From CAYVQF01 sp964454015 (GTDB lineage Bacteria > Myxococcota_A > Bradymonadia > UBA4248), in NCBI GenBank assembly GCA_964454015.1, contig CAYVQF010000053.1, positions 1 through 42,243 of the forward strand: DNA of 42,243 nt, read 5' to 3'. How positions within the stretch are numbered: position 1 is the first letter of the stretch; each line of letters begins with the position of its first letter. Under the pieces are notes generated by a model, which saw only the letters and a program-made list of their open reading frames with translations, was not told the origin of the DNA and ran no database searches. Position numbers and translations under genes: made by a program. Shown in pieces: positions 33,003 to 41,781 of the stretch.

Positions 33003-35494
33003 AGCATGTCTAGGGGATCCACGTCCACAATGAAGCGCAACTGCGGGTGAGGCTTGCCCTCTGGGTTCAGCGCCGTCAAGATCCGGTCCAGCCACTGGTG
33101 CAACGCCGTCCGCTCACTGCCCTTGAGCAAAAGCTGCCACCGCACCCGCCCGCGGATCTTCGCCAGCGGTGCCGGAGCCGGACCAAGCACTTGTCCGCTC
33201 TTGGGCCGAAAACGCTGCGCCACGACAGCAACCTCTCCCATGAATGCCTCCGTCACCCCACTGTCGGGCCCCTCCACCCGCAACGCCACCAGGTGCGCAA
33301 AGGGTGGGTAGTGCAGCGCCTGACGCAGCGGCATCTCATGCGCCACAAAGGCGCTGTAGGACTGCTCTCGCGCCGCCATCAGCACAGGGTGATCCGGCAG
33401 CAGCGTCTGGATGATCACCTCACCCAAACGATCGCCACGCCCCGCACGGCCCGCCACCTGAGTGAGCAACTGAAAGGTCCGCTCTGCAGCCCTGAAATCT
33501 GGAAAATGTAGAGAGAAGTCTGCAAGCACCACCCCAACCAGGGTCACGTTGTGGATATCGTGCCCCTTGGCCACCATCTGGGTCCCCACCAAAATGTCGA
33601 TAGCACCTGCGTGAAAGCGCTCCAACAGGCCATGTAGGCGCTGTCCCCCCACCGAGTCCCGATCCAGGCGCTCCACCCGCGCCGCCGGGATCAGCCCCTC
33701 GATGGTCTGCACCAATCGCTCCGTGCCCATGCCCAAGAGCCCTAGATCTCCTCGGCCACAGCGCGGGCACGTGGCCAACAGCGGCTGTTGATGATCGCAA
33801 TAGTGGCATCGCAACGCGTTCTGGCGCTTGTGATAGGTCAGGGACACGGAACAGTTGGGGCAGTAGAGCGCCTCGCCACAATAATGGCACTGCACGAAGG
33901 TCGAATGCCCCCGACGGTTGAGCAAGACAATGGCTTGCTCTTTTCTCTCGAGGCAAGCCACCAACCTCTCCTGGAGCAAGGGCGAGATGACGCGCTCAAC
34001 AACGCCCTCGGCTGCAACGGCGTCTGCCTCAGGTGCATCTGCCGGCGAGTCCTCGCTCCGGCTCATGTCCACGACCTGTACCGAAGGAAGGGGACGGTCG
34101 CTGACCCTCGCCTGGAGCTGCAGCAGGCGCATCCTGCCGCGCTTGGTCAACGCCCACGACTCGAGGCTCGGCGTCGCGGAGCCGAGGATGATCGGACAAC
34201 AGGCGATCTTCGCACGCATCAGGGCCATATCCCGAGCGTGGTAGCGCGCGCCCTCACCTTGCTTGAACGAGGCGTCGTGCTCTTCATCCACGACCACGAC
34301 GCCCAGCCGCTGCACCGGTGCAAACAGCGCCGAGCGTGCTCCCACCGCGATTCCCACCCGGCCCGTGCGCAGCCGGCGCCACGCATCATAGCGCTCGCCA
34401 ACACTCAACGCGCTGTGCAGCACGGCGATGTCATCGCCGAAATGCGCACGAAATAGGCCTGCAAGCTGTGGGGTCAGGGCGATCTCGGGCAAGATCACCA
34501 GAGCGCCCTGACCGGCGTCGCGAACCTGCCGGATGACCCGGATGTAGACCTCGGTTTTGCCGCTGCCCGTCACCCCATGCAGAAGAAATGCGTGGAAGCC
34601 CCCCAAAGCACCCGCGATCTCCCCTAGCGCCACCTGTTGCTCGGCCGTCAATGTAAAGCGCTGCGCCGCCGGCAGAACCTTCGCACGAAAGGGATCGCGC
34701 ACCACCTCCACCTCTTCCAAACGAACGCGTCCGAGCTCGACGAGGCGACGCAAAGGGGCGCGAATATCCCCCAGCAAGCCGCGCAACGCCGTCAGGGGCT
34801 GCGCGCCTTTCTCCACCTGCGCCAGCAGAGCCGCTTGTTTTGCCCCCAGCCTATGCGCTGGATCGCCCGTTTCAGCAGGATGAACCCAGGTCTCAAAGGC
34901 CACGTTGACCTTCGCCGCATCCAACTGAAGTGTTCCCTCGACATAGCCTTGATCCATGGCAGCGTCGAGCAGGCCATAGGTGACCCCACGCGAGCGGATC
35001 AGATCCGAGCCAAGCATCATCTGCTCGGGGGCATCTCGCAACGCCGAGAGGACCCGCGACAGAGCCGGCCCAGCCGCCCCCTCCTCCAGACACTGCGAGC
35101 CAGACGCCAACAAGCGAAAGCGCCGCTCCCCCTGGCGTTGGAGGCCAACAGGCAGCGCCATGCGAACCACCTCACCGATAGGCGCACGGTAATACGCGGC
35201 GATGAAGCGCAACAGGGCGATCTGTTCGCCGTCCAATACCGGACGTGGATCCAATAAAGAAGCCACCGCACGGACGCGATAACCTTGGGGACACTGCTCC
35301 GAGAGGGCCAGCACCACGCCGCTCCGCGAACGGTTACGCCAGGGCACATGCACCTGTTGCCCGACCTCCAGTGGCGGAAAGGCCTCAGGCACACCATAAG
35401 TGAAGGTGCTGCGCAAAGGGACATCGAGGGCCACCTCTGCGTAAGCGCGAAAGGCACCGGATTGGGCAGACTTCGTCGTGCCTTCTGAGGTCAT
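32999..35494 (-). CDS. priA: Primosomal replication-restart helicase PriA
   Basis: 831 residues, ATG 35494 with AGGTGA upstream. 3'-5' DNA helicase that reloads the replisome at stalled forks. N-terminal 3'-DNA-binding domain (RAYAEVALDVPLRSTFTYGVP, GQQVHVPWRNRSRSGVVL). Walker A GVTGSGKT (~307-314), DEEH box (403-406), and the zinc module with eight Cys at about 536, 539, 545, 548, 563, 566, 576 and 579 (QCHYCGEALYCPNC, RCHYCDHQQ, CPRCG). Helicase motif VAKGHDIHNVTLVGVVLAD and QVAGRAGRG follow. An acidic insert (~480-500) separates the helicase lobes. Last gene of the minus-strand run. Confidence 0.97.
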   Translation of the reverse strand: MTSEGTTKSAQSGAFRAYAEVALDVPLRSTFTYGVPEAFPPLEVGQQVHVPWRNRSRSGVVLALSEQCPQGYRVRAVASLLDPRPVLDGEQIALLRFIAAYYRAPIGEVVRMALPVGLQRQGERRFRLLASGSQCLEEGAAGPALSRVLSALRDAPEQMMLGSDLIRSRGVTYGLLDAAMDQGYVEGTLQLDAAKVNVAFETWVHPAETGDPAHRLGAKQAALLAQVEKGAQPLTALRGLLGDIRAPLRRLVELGRVRLEEVEVVRDPFRAKVLPAAQRFTLTAEQQVALGEIAGALGGFHAFLLHGVTGSGKTEVYIRVIRQVRDAGQGALVILPEIALTPQLAGLFRAHFGDDIAVLHSALSVGERYDAWRRLRTGRVGIAVGARSALFAPVQRLGVVVVDEEHDASFKQGEGARYHARDMALMRAKIACCPIILGSATPSLESWALTKRGRMRLLQLQARVSDRPLPSVQVVDMSRSEDSPADAPEADAVAAEGVVERVISPLLQERLVACLERKEQAIVLLNRRGHSTFVQCHYCGEALYCPNCSVSLTYHKRQNALRCHYCDHQQPLLATCPRCGRGDLGLLGMGTERLVQTIEGLIPAARVERLDRDSVGGQRLHGLLERFHAGAIDILVGTQMVAKGHDIHNVTLVGVVLADFSLHFPDFRAAERTFQLLTQVAGRAGRGDRLGEVIIQTLLPDHPVLMAAREQSYSAFVAHEMPLRQALHYPPFAHLVALRVEGPDSGVTEAFMGEVAVVAQRFRPKSGQVLGPAPAPLAKIRGRVRWQLLLKGSERTALHQWLDRILTALNPEGKPHPQLRFIVDVDPLDML

Positions 35495-35516
35495 GGTTCA
35501 CCTGTGTGGGCCTGGC

Positions 35517-36068
35517 TCAGGGCGCACCTTCGCACGCCACCACTTGGTCGGCCCAGCGAATCTGCACCGCCCGCACCGACCAGCCGTCACTATCGTAGGA
35601 CTCCACGACAATGGCAATCTCGCCCTCAGGGGCAGCCGGCCAACGCAGACCACAGAGCCGCAAGGGCTCGCGACACAGCACGAGGTGGGGCCGCTTGGGG
35701 TCGTCACGGGGACCAAGGAGGTAATGCACCGCGCCATCAGCGCCAAAGGCCAAGGTCAAACCTTGGGTCTCCAGCGGTGCCGTCCCTGGCCAAGAAAGCA
35801 CCATCGCGCCCTGCGCCACCACCCACTGCAACAGCGCTCTCCAAGGTATGATATGGCTCGGCGCACTTTCCGAGAGATCTACCCGTGTGATCACTCCCTG
35901 CTGATCCACACAGCGCCACACCGCCGCAGGCGCTGCCTGAGCGCGCACGCCATCGACAGCGGCCACCAAGTCCGCCTCCCGGGGCAGCTTCGCCTGCGCC
36001 GGCCATGGCCACAGCCCTAGCATCGGACCCAGGCACAGCCACAACCACCACAGCTCGCGCACCCTCAT
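35517..36068 (-). CDS. Small exported protein of unknown function
   Basis: 183 residues from ATG 36068, which overlaps the truA stop (ATGA). Signal peptide rich in Trp/Leu (MRVRELWWLWLCLGPMLGL...AQA). The mature part has three Cys and several Trp and includes VWRCVDQQGVITRVDLSESAP, SHIIPWRALLQWVVAQGAMVL and VLCREPLRLCGLRWP. No family recognised. Lies between truA and priA and ends 22 bp before priA. Confidence 0.68.
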   Translation of the reverse strand: MRVRELWWLWLCLGPMLGLWPWPAQAKLPREADLVAAVDGVRAQAAPAAVWRCVDQQGVITRVDLSESAPSHIIPWRALLQWVVAQGAMVLSWPGTAPLETQGLTLAFGADGAVHYLLGPRDDPKRPHLVLCREPLRLCGLRWPAAPEGEIAIVVESYDSDGWSVRAVQIRWADQVVACEGAP

Positions 36069-36874
36069 CGCACTACCCCGGAATGAGCCGCTAGCCCCGC
36101 CTCGGAGAAATACACCTCGAGCAAGCTCAAGCCACCTGGCACCGCTGTGCGCCCAGCCAGGCAGCGCTCGCGCGATGCCAAGACCTCGCCCACCCAAGCC
36201 GCTGGTCGACGTCCTTCACCCACCTCGACCAGTGAACCCACCACGATCCGGATCATGTGTTTGAGGAAAGCGCTCCCCCAGAAGTCCAACGCCAACAAGG
36301 CCCCCCTCTCCTCGGCGAGCGGAGCCGCATAGGGAGAAGGCAAAATGCGCAACCCAATGGCGTGCATGCGACGTATCGGGGAGCTGGCCTGACAGTCCGA
36401 CGCTCGAAAAGCGCTGAAATCGTGCTCGCCGAGCAAATACCCAGCCCCCTCGGCCATGGCATCGATGTCGAGGGGACGCACTTGCCAGAGATGTGAGCGC
36501 AAAGCGGGCGGAACCCAGCGCCCTTGCCAGATCAGGTAACGGTAATGCTTCCCACGGCTGGCATGACGCGGATGAAAATCGTCGGCCACCACCTCGGCAT
36601 GGCGCACCCGCACCGCGGCGGGCGTCAACTGATTGAGCCCACTGATCCACGCGCACATCTCTCGCGTCTTCGCTGTGTCGAAGACCGCGACCTGACCTTC
36701 GGCGTGAACCCCCGCATCAGTCCGACTGGCACCCCAAACGGGCGAGGCCGTGTCGCCATTCATGCGAAAAACCGCGTCTTCCAGAGACTGCTGGATCGTG
36801 GGCAAGCCAGCGCGTTGCCGCTGCCAACCGCTGAATCCCGTCCCATCATACGCAACCAGGAGCTTGATGCGCAT
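36065..36874 (-). CDS. truA: tRNA pseudouridine(38-40) synthase TruA
   Basis: 269 residues from ATG 36874 (AGAGG 4 bases upstream). Isomerises U38-U40 in the tRNA anticodon stem. Motifs: RIKLLVAYDGTGFSGWQRQ, the catalytic-Asp motif GASRTDAGVHAEGQVAVFDT, HPRHASRGKHYRYLIW, HDFSAFRASDCQ and FLKHMIRIVVGSLVEVGEGR. Part of the minus-strand run, 39 bp after the lipoprotein gene. Confidence 0.96.
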   Translation of the reverse strand: MRIKLLVAYDGTGFSGWQRQRAGLPTIQQSLEDAVFRMNGDTASPVWGASRTDAGVHAEGQVAVFDTAKTREMCAWISGLNQLTPAAVRVRHAEVVADDFHPRHASRGKHYRYLIWQGRWVPPALRSHLWQVRPLDIDAMAEGAGYLLGEHDFSAFRASDCQASSPIRRMHAIGLRILPSPYAAPLAEERGALLALDFWGSAFLKHMIRIVVGSLVEVGEGRRPAAWVGEVLASRERCLAGRTAVPGGLSLLEVYFSEAGLAAHSGVVR

Positions 36875-36913
36875 GCCACCTCTCAAGATCGAAGTGCGAC
36901 AACGGCGTAAAAA

Positions 36914-37411
36914 CTAGGGTTCAATCGGGCTCTCAATAAAAATGTCGATCCTGCGGATGACCACCGAGTAACCCCTTGACGCCGCCAACTCCGTCAGGCG
37001 CCCCACCAGAGCACTCTCGGCGTGGTCACGCGGCGCATCGGCCGCATACGCGTCGGCCTGGTAACCCTTGAGGACTTGGCGCACGCTGTCTTCAAACGCT
37101 TCGGGGTGCTGCCCAAGCAAGCCTTGCAGCGCATCGCCGTGCTCCTCGATGACAAGAAATAGGCGGAGCGTGAACCCATCAGCGCTCTCGATGATGAGCG
37201 CATCCGTCGCCGGAAAACGAAACGACTGCAGCTCCATCGTCGTCGGATCGGCATCTGGCTCAGGGTAGGGGCCCATGTAGGCACCACAAGCTTTGAGGAG
37301 AGGCGCCGCCACAATGCCGCCCAACAAACCCAAAAAAACCCGCCGCTCCATAGGAACGCTTGTGGGATACCCCGCGCTATAGCTATCGACGCCCCGCCTC
37401 TTCTGGCTCAT
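36914..37411 (-). CDS. Tat-type predicted lipoprotein coupled to the radical SAM gene
   Basis: 165 residues from ATG 37411, which overlaps the radical SAM stop (ATGA). After a 21-residue extension comes PMERRVFLGLLGGIVAAPLLKAC, a twin-arginine-like signal (ERRVFLG) ending in a lipobox at Cys ~42; an inner ATG at 37351 is possible. The mature ~120 residues have beta then alpha pattern (ALIIESADGFTLRLFLVIEE, ALVGRLTELAASRGYSVVIRRIDIFIESP) that weakly recalls SPFH or FliL-like folds; I would not rely on that. Tat export implies folding before transport, which would suit a protein modified in the cytoplasm by the neighbouring enzyme; this is inference. Confidence 0.68.
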   Translation of the reverse strand: MSQKRRGVDSYSAGYPTSVPMERRVFLGLLGGIVAAPLLKACGAYMGPYPEPDADPTTMELQSFRFPATDALIIESADGFTLRLFLVIEEHGDALQGLLGQHPEAFEDSVRQVLKGYQADAYAADAPRDHAESALVGRLTELAASRGYSVVIRRIDIFIESPIEP

Positions 37412-38514
37412 GAACCAACCTCTTCTGCTGGGGATTGCCCGTAGAAACGCGCCATGAAAATGGGATTCTTCTCAGCGTAGAGACGCGCTGCGGCAGCATC
37501 AGCAGCACCTATCACAATCTGCTCCCAAGCACACACCTCATCTGTGACCTGGTCGAGCCGACCGCTGGTCACCAAATTCACACAACCACAACCAAGCATA
37601 CAACGACCAACCAGCGCACAGCCTACACAATCCCGAGGTATCACCTGCAACTTCGCCCGCAAAGCCTGAACCTTGCCAACATCCAACCCACTATAAACGT
37701 CGCCAATCGCCATTTCCAGCGCCTTGTCCTCACCGACCAACCGCTCACACGGATAGAGCCGCCCTGACGGCGCCACCGCCACCGTGCCCAAGCCAAAGGG
37801 ACACAAAGACCGCCCTCGCGACGGACGCACCTGAGATGCAATCTTCGCATCGAAGAGATTGAAGCGAAAACTCACTCCCTCGCGGTAGTGGGTCACATAG
37901 GCATCGGCCAGCGCCATGAAAGCGTCGCGGCCCCGCACCAACCCCGCCCGATCCCAAGACGCACAGAAGTCGATACTCAGATGAAGGTGCCGCACCCCCA
38001 TCGCCAAAATCTTCTCGAAGCCCGCCGCCGCCTCACTCACCGTCTCCGGTCCAACCACCTGCAGCACCTCGAGATCAGGTAGCACTTTCAAGGCTCGGCA
38101 AATATTCTCATGAACCTCGGCATAAGTCGGCGAGCCATTCACTCGGCGCCGGCACGCGTCGTGGGCCGCTGCCGTACCGTCCAAGCTCACCACCACCCTA
38201 AACGCGTGCGCTGCCAAAAACGACAACAACTCACCTCGCAACAGCAAACCATTGGTCGTCACCTCGAACGCTGGCCGTTTGACGCCTCGCTCCTGGCTCC
38301 AGCGCTCCGCCTCGGCAACCGCCGCTGCCAACAACTCGAAGGCCAGCAGCGGCTCACCACCAAAGAACGACAGCCGCGCAGGCTCGGCACCAAAACACAT
38401 GGCCACACCGCGGCGCATGACATCGTCGTCCATGGGTGCCTGGCGCTTCTCCCCTGCGTAGCAATAGCTGCAGGCCATATTACAAGCGTGGTCTAATAGC
38501 AGCACGACATGCAT
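37408..38514 (-). CDS. Radical SAM/SPASM enzyme (anSME or peptide-maturase-like)
   Basis: 368 residues, AGGGA 7 bases before ATG 38514. The 4Fe-4S/S-adenosylmethionine site is CNMACSYCY (C11, C15, C18), followed by SFFGGEPLLAFELL, FEVTTNGLLL and VVVSLDGTAAAHD, the usual TIM-barrel marks. The C-terminal SPASM domain (~230-345) has the expected auxiliary-cluster Cys: SLCPFGLGTVAVAPSGRLYPC, DCVGCALVGRCMLGCGCVN and a final C in VCAWEQ. Relatives modify peptides or sulfatases post-translationally. No sulfatase or obvious short precursor is adjacent; the coupled lipoprotein is the closest candidate partner. Confidence 0.87.
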   Translation of the reverse strand: MHVVLLLDHACNMACSYCYAGEKRQAPMDDDVMRRGVAMCFGAEPARLSFFGGEPLLAFELLAAAVAEAERWSQERGVKRPAFEVTTNGLLLRGELLSFLAAHAFRVVVSLDGTAAAHDACRRRVNGSPTYAEVHENICRALKVLPDLEVLQVVGPETVSEAAAGFEKILAMGVRHLHLSIDFCASWDRAGLVRGRDAFMALADAYVTHYREGVSFRFNLFDAKIASQVRPSRGRSLCPFGLGTVAVAPSGRLYPCERLVGEDKALEMAIGDVYSGLDVGKVQALRAKLQVIPRDCVGCALVGRCMLGCGCVNLVTSGRLDQVTDEVCAWEQIVIGAADAAAARLYAEKNPIFMARFYGQSPAEEVGS

Positions 38515-38567
38515 GGTGAATCCCTGCAGCCTCTAGAGAGCAAAGGCCAATCTCTACCCCGCGGCGT

Positions 38568-39137
38568 CTACAATAAGACCACCGCGCAGGTCGCATCATC
38601 GTGCGCTCGGGACCAAGTCGCAAGGATGAAATCCGCCATCTGCTGCGCCGCACCCCTCAGCTCATCTAGACACACCCGCGTTGAGATGCCATCGGTGTAC
38701 ATCACCAATTGATCCCCTGGCGCCAAATCAAAAGACATCGGCGACATCTTGCGAATGCGCGCTCCCACGATCCCTGGTCGCGTTATCGGCCGGATCGCTG
38801 CGCGTGACCTGGCCAGGGTCGCCACATTGCCGATCCCAAGACAATGCAGGCGTGCCGCCGCCAAGTCGACCTGGATGAGCGATAACGCCGCTCCCCGAGT
38901 ACCCCGCGCTGCAATGTCAGCGGCGGTCATAATCTCCACCAAGCTCGACTCGCGCGTGGCCGCCACAGCTTCACAGACCCGATCCGTGGCCACCCGCGCA
39001 TGAATCCCGTGGCCCAAACCATCGACCATCGCCAAAAGGCAACCGCCTTCATGCCGATACAAGTAGGTGCCGTCGCCACAGACGCTCTCCGCTGGATGCG
39101 GCCGACTGGCAATCCCAATATCCAACCCTAACTGCAC
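38568..39137 (-). CDS. RsbX-like PP2C/SpoIIE-type phosphatase
   Basis: 189 residues from GTG 39137 (GGAGG 4 bases upstream), close to the 199 of Bacillus RsbX. PP2C-fold metal ligands are visible: CGDG (D22), MVDGLGHG (D39), TDG (D149) and HDDAT (D180/D181). Core segments RGTRGAALSLIQVDL and LHCLGIGNVATLARS match the RsbX pattern RGATASILKI / FTYCSVGNVRF. RsbX dephosphorylates RsbS/RsbR and resets a stressosome. Followed 53 bp later by the radical SAM gene and preceded 56 bp by an RsbT-like ATPase. Confidence 0.85.
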   Translation of the reverse strand: MQLGLDIGIASRPHPAESVCGDGTYLYRHEGGCLLAMVDGLGHGIHARVATDRVCEAVAATRESSLVEIMTAADIAARGTRGAALSLIQVDLAAARLHCLGIGNVATLARSRAAIRPITRPGIVGARIRKMSPMSFDLAPGDQLVMYTDGISTRVCLDELRGAAQQMADFILATWSRAHDDATCAVVLL

Positions 39138-39193
39138 AAAGCCTCCAGAATTCGCTTCTCACACCAGCCAAGCACATGCCTTGCTGGACCAAG

Positions 39194-40045
39194 TCAGGAG
39201 GCCTCCGCACCAGCCCCCAGGTATTTGATCATCCGCACCCGCGTCCCGCCGTCGTCGGGTCTCTCAAAAACCACCTCATCCATGAGCTGCATGCAGCCAC
39301 GCAGGCCCAAGCCAAGCCCGGTCTTCGAGGTGTAGGTTCCGTCAAGGATGGGCCCGAGATCGGCAATCCCAGGCCCGCGATCTTCCGCGACGACACACAT
39401 CCCCTGCCGGGGTCTCCCTAAAGATGAGAAGCGAACCAGGCCCGGACGTGCATAAAAAAAGATGTTCGTCGCCACTTCAGAGACAGCCGTCGCGATTTTG
39501 GTCTGCTGGGTGCTGCTGAAGCCCAGGCCCCGGGCCATCACCCGCGCCATCGTCCGCGCCGTCACTATATCGGCAGCCTCAGCAATACTTTGATGCTGCT
39601 CATGCGCCCACCCACCCCCACCCAGGTCCTCCCGAAGGCGGAGCAGCCGGCGAGCACAGTCGGTCTGATCCGCCGGTGAGACGCCGTGTTGAGACAAAGC
39701 CAACAACATCTCACTGACCACCACCATGCCCACGACGTGACCATCCTGCCCTCCCCCCACTTCGCCTCGCACTCGCTCACACACGACGTCCACCAAAGGC
39801 TCGGCAAAGGCTGGCCCCAAGACCGCCGCCACCGCCGCCAGGACCCCATCCCGTACCAAATCTACGCCCCCTCGCCCAGGCTGCGCGCCGTTCAACCGAT
39901 AAGGAGGTGTCGTTCGTCGTAGGCCCATGGTGATATTGCTCGCTGGAGGCACCCACAGAGGTGCGAGCGGGGAACTTATCGGCTTCAGCAGTGTGGTGCA
40001 AGCTTTCTTCATCACCAGCCGAACGCACGGCTTGTGCAAAGACAC
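39194..40045 (-). CDS. RsbT-like GHKL ATPase / serine kinase with N-terminal helical domain
   Basis: 283 residues if GTG 40045 is used; ATGs at 40012 and 39928 are also possible and no ribosome site decides. The C-terminal ~130 residues are RsbT-like: ARTMARVMARGLGFSSTQQ, N-box IATAVSEVATNIFFYA, G1 box EDRGPGI, G2 box GLGLGLRGCMQLMDEV, then TRVRMIKYL. RsbT phosphorylates RsbS and then activates a downstream phosphatase or other target. An ~80-residue helical region before it (VDLVRDGVLAAVAAVLG, VVVSEMLLALSQHG) resembles the N-terminus of the paralogue at 40597. Divergent from the rsbS-like gene. Confidence 0.82.
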   Translation of the reverse strand: MSLHKPCVRLVMKKACTTLLKPISSPLAPLWVPPASNITMGLRRTTPPYRLNGAQPGRGGVDLVRDGVLAAVAAVLGPAFAEPLVDVVCERVRGEVGGGQDGHVVGMVVVSEMLLALSQHGVSPADQTDCARRLLRLREDLGGGGWAHEQHQSIAEAADIVTARTMARVMARGLGFSSTQQTKIATAVSEVATNIFFYARPGLVRFSSLGRPRQGMCVVAEDRGPGIADLGPILDGTYTSKTGLGLGLRGCMQLMDEVVFERPDDGGTRVRMIKYLGAGAEAS

Positions 40046-40153
40046 CTTGAGCAGCCAAGAGAGTTCGCGTAGACTCCACCCGGCGGGGTCTTAGGCTCCC
40101 GCACTATCCTGTCACCCCATCATCGACGAATCCACTTCTAGCCAGAGGCCCCC

Positions 40154-40600
40154 ATGCCAGGCCAGATTCCTGTTATCAAAGTCTATGACAAGCTCCTCGT
40201 TTCTGTGCAGATCCAGATGAGCGACCACTTGGTTCAAGAACTCAAGGAGGACATCACCACCGCCATCGAAAAGCATAACCCGCGAGGGCTGATGATTGAG
40301 GTCTCTGGCGTCGATATCCTCGACTCCTATATCGCCAGGTCCATCCGCGACATTGCCCAGATCTCGAAACTAATGGGTGTCTCAACGGTCGTCGCCGGAA
40401 TCGATCCCAGCATGGCCATGACCCTGGTTGAGATGGGGATGATGCTCGATGGGGTCTCCACTTGCCTCAGCCTGGAAGACGCCATCGACTTTCTCGACGA
40501 CATCCACTCACAAAAGAAGCAGAACCTCGAAGACAACATGCAGGCCGTCCTCGCGTCGATCCTTGATGCTGATCTGCAGGACCAAGGGAAGTCATCATGA
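40154..40600 (+). CDS. rsbS: RsbS-like STAS-domain antagonist
   Basis: 148 residues; AGAGG 6 bases before ATG. Residues ~5-115 form a STAS domain: IPVIKVYDKLLVSVQIQM, GLMIEVSGVDILDSYIARSIRDIAQISKLMG, STVVAGIDPSMAMTLVEMGMML and STCLSLEDAIDFL. Ser58 in LDSYIAR sits where Bacillus RsbS has its phosphorylated Ser59, and the PSMAMTLVEMGM stretch is RsbS/RsbR-specific. It has an extra ~30-residue acidic, Gln-rich tail absent from short RsbS proteins. Normally RsbS builds the stressosome core with RsbR and holds RsbT. Overlaps the next gene by ATGA. Confidence 0.9.
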   Translation: MPGQIPVIKVYDKLLVSVQIQMSDHLVQELKEDITTAIEKHNPRGLMIEVSGVDILDSYIARSIRDIAQISKLMGVSTVVAGIDPSMAMTLVEMGMMLDGVSTCLSLEDAIDFLDDIHSQKKQNLEDNMQAVLASILDADLQDQGKSS

Positions 40601-41271
40601 CCAGCCCGACACTGCCCAATCTCTATGACCGGATGGTCGAGATCCTTGCTGACCATCTGCCTAAACCGATCGCCATAGCGACCGTCAACCAAGCGCTGCA
40701 CCGTGCGCAGATTGAGCGGCAGGATCTGCCTAGAGACAAGCTCCCTGAGAACCTGCAGAGCATCTTGCGCGCCGCCGTCGTCCTCACCCTCAAAGATCAG
40801 GGCAAGCAACAAGCCTGCATGGCGCGCATAAACGCGCTCGCACAAGATCATCTGCCTAGCCCTGCGGAAGCTTTTGGGGACTCCGAGCACTTTGATATCG
40901 AGTTCGAGAGCGACATCGTCATCGCCCGGACCAGGGCGCGGGAGACGGCGCGCAAGGTCGGCTTCAAGGCTGTCGACCAAATCAAGATCGCCACGGCAGT
41001 GTCAGAGCTCGCCCGTAACATCTTTCGCTACGTCGGGCGAGGCCGGATTGAGCTGCATGTCAGCGGATCTCCCAAGCCAGGGCTGCAGATCGTCGCCATG
41101 GATCAAGGGCCGGGCATCCCCCATATCGAGCGAATCCTCAGCGGCGATTTCGAGTCACAGACCGGAATGGGCATGGGCATCCTTGGCTCAAAGCGGCTCA
41201 TGGACCATTTTGACGTCATCACCGGACCTAACATGGGCACCCGAATCACCGCCACTAAACACCTACGCTGA
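40597..41271 (+). CDS. rsbT: RsbT-like serine kinase with N-terminal helical domain
   Basis: 224 residues; ATGA overlap with the RsbS-like gene, the standard rsbS-rsbT arrangement. C-terminal ~125 residues: ARTRARETARKVGFKAVDQ, N-box IATAVSELARNIFRYVGRG, G1 box MDQGPGIPHIERIL, G2 box GMGMGILGSKRLMDHF, TRITATKHL; this follows Bacillus RsbT closely. Unlike the ~133-residue RsbT it carries ~95 extra N-terminal residues, helical (LYDRMVEILADHLPKPIAIATVNQAL, SILRAAVVLTLKDQGKQ), shared in pattern with the ATPase at 39194. The extra domain may sense or dock; unknown. Confidence 0.9.
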   Translation: MTSPTLPNLYDRMVEILADHLPKPIAIATVNQALHRAQIERQDLPRDKLPENLQSILRAAVVLTLKDQGKQQACMARINALAQDHLPSPAEAFGDSEHFDIEFESDIVIARTRARETARKVGFKAVDQIKIATAVSELARNIFRYVGRGRIELHVSGSPKPGLQIVAMDQGPGIPHIERILSGDFESQTGMGMGILGSKRLMDHFDVITGPNMGTRITATKHLR

Positions 41272-41291
41272 TTTGGAACGCGAGTTAAGAC

Positions 41292-41747
41292 ATGCCCTGC
41301 TCAGATGACTCTCGCGCCTTTGCCCTGCGTTGCCGAGCGGATGTTGTCGAAGTGCAACGCTTTGTGCGAGCTTGCGCGAGCCGACTGGGTTTCTCGACCG
41401 TGGCCGCTTGGGAGGTGGCCACGGCAGCCTCCGAGGCCGCCACCAACATCCTCAAGCATTCCCATGGCGGGACGATCACCATCTGCGCCGACGACGCCTC
41501 ACGCTCCCTCGGCTTTGTCGCCGAGGACTGTGGTCCCGGTATCGACAACCTCGAACGCGCCATGCACGACGGCTTCTCAGAGGGACTGCAGCTCGGGCGA
41601 GAACACTCGAGCTATGGCCGACGTGGACTTGGTGCAGGCCTCGCAGCCATGCAACGCCTCATGCATACCTTTAGCATCGAGAGCACAGCCACCGGAACGA
41701 CTGTCACCGCGAAAAAGTTTTCTACTCCCCCCGCAACAGGGCGCTGA
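41292..41747 (+). CDS. Small GHKL ATPase, RsbT/anti-sigma-like
   Basis: 151 residues, third gene of the rsbS-like operon, 20 bp after the RsbT-like gene. RCRADVVEVQRFVRACASRLGFST leads to N-box VATAASEAATNILKHSHGG, G1 box EDCGPGIDNLERAMHDGFSEG, and G2 box RRGLGAGLAAMQRLMHTF, then GTTVTAKKF. The minimal length and RsbT-like spacing suggest a second switch kinase; an anti-sigma RsbW/SpoIIAB-type role is also possible, but no sigma factor gene is in the window. Confidence 0.82.
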   Translation: MPCSDDSRAFALRCRADVVEVQRFVRACASRLGFSTVAAWEVATAASEAATNILKHSHGGTITICADDASRSLGFVAEDCGPGIDNLERAMHDGFSEGLQLGREHSSYGRRGLGAGLAAMQRLMHTFSIESTATGTTVTAKKFSTPPATGR

Positions 41748-41781
41748 CGACTCGACCCCGTCGCACCGCACCGGTGTATTC

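Noticed and set aside
38515..38567. Precursor peptide gene for the radical SAM enzyme
   Set aside because: The gap is only 53 bp and holds no start with a ribosome site and a useful frame.
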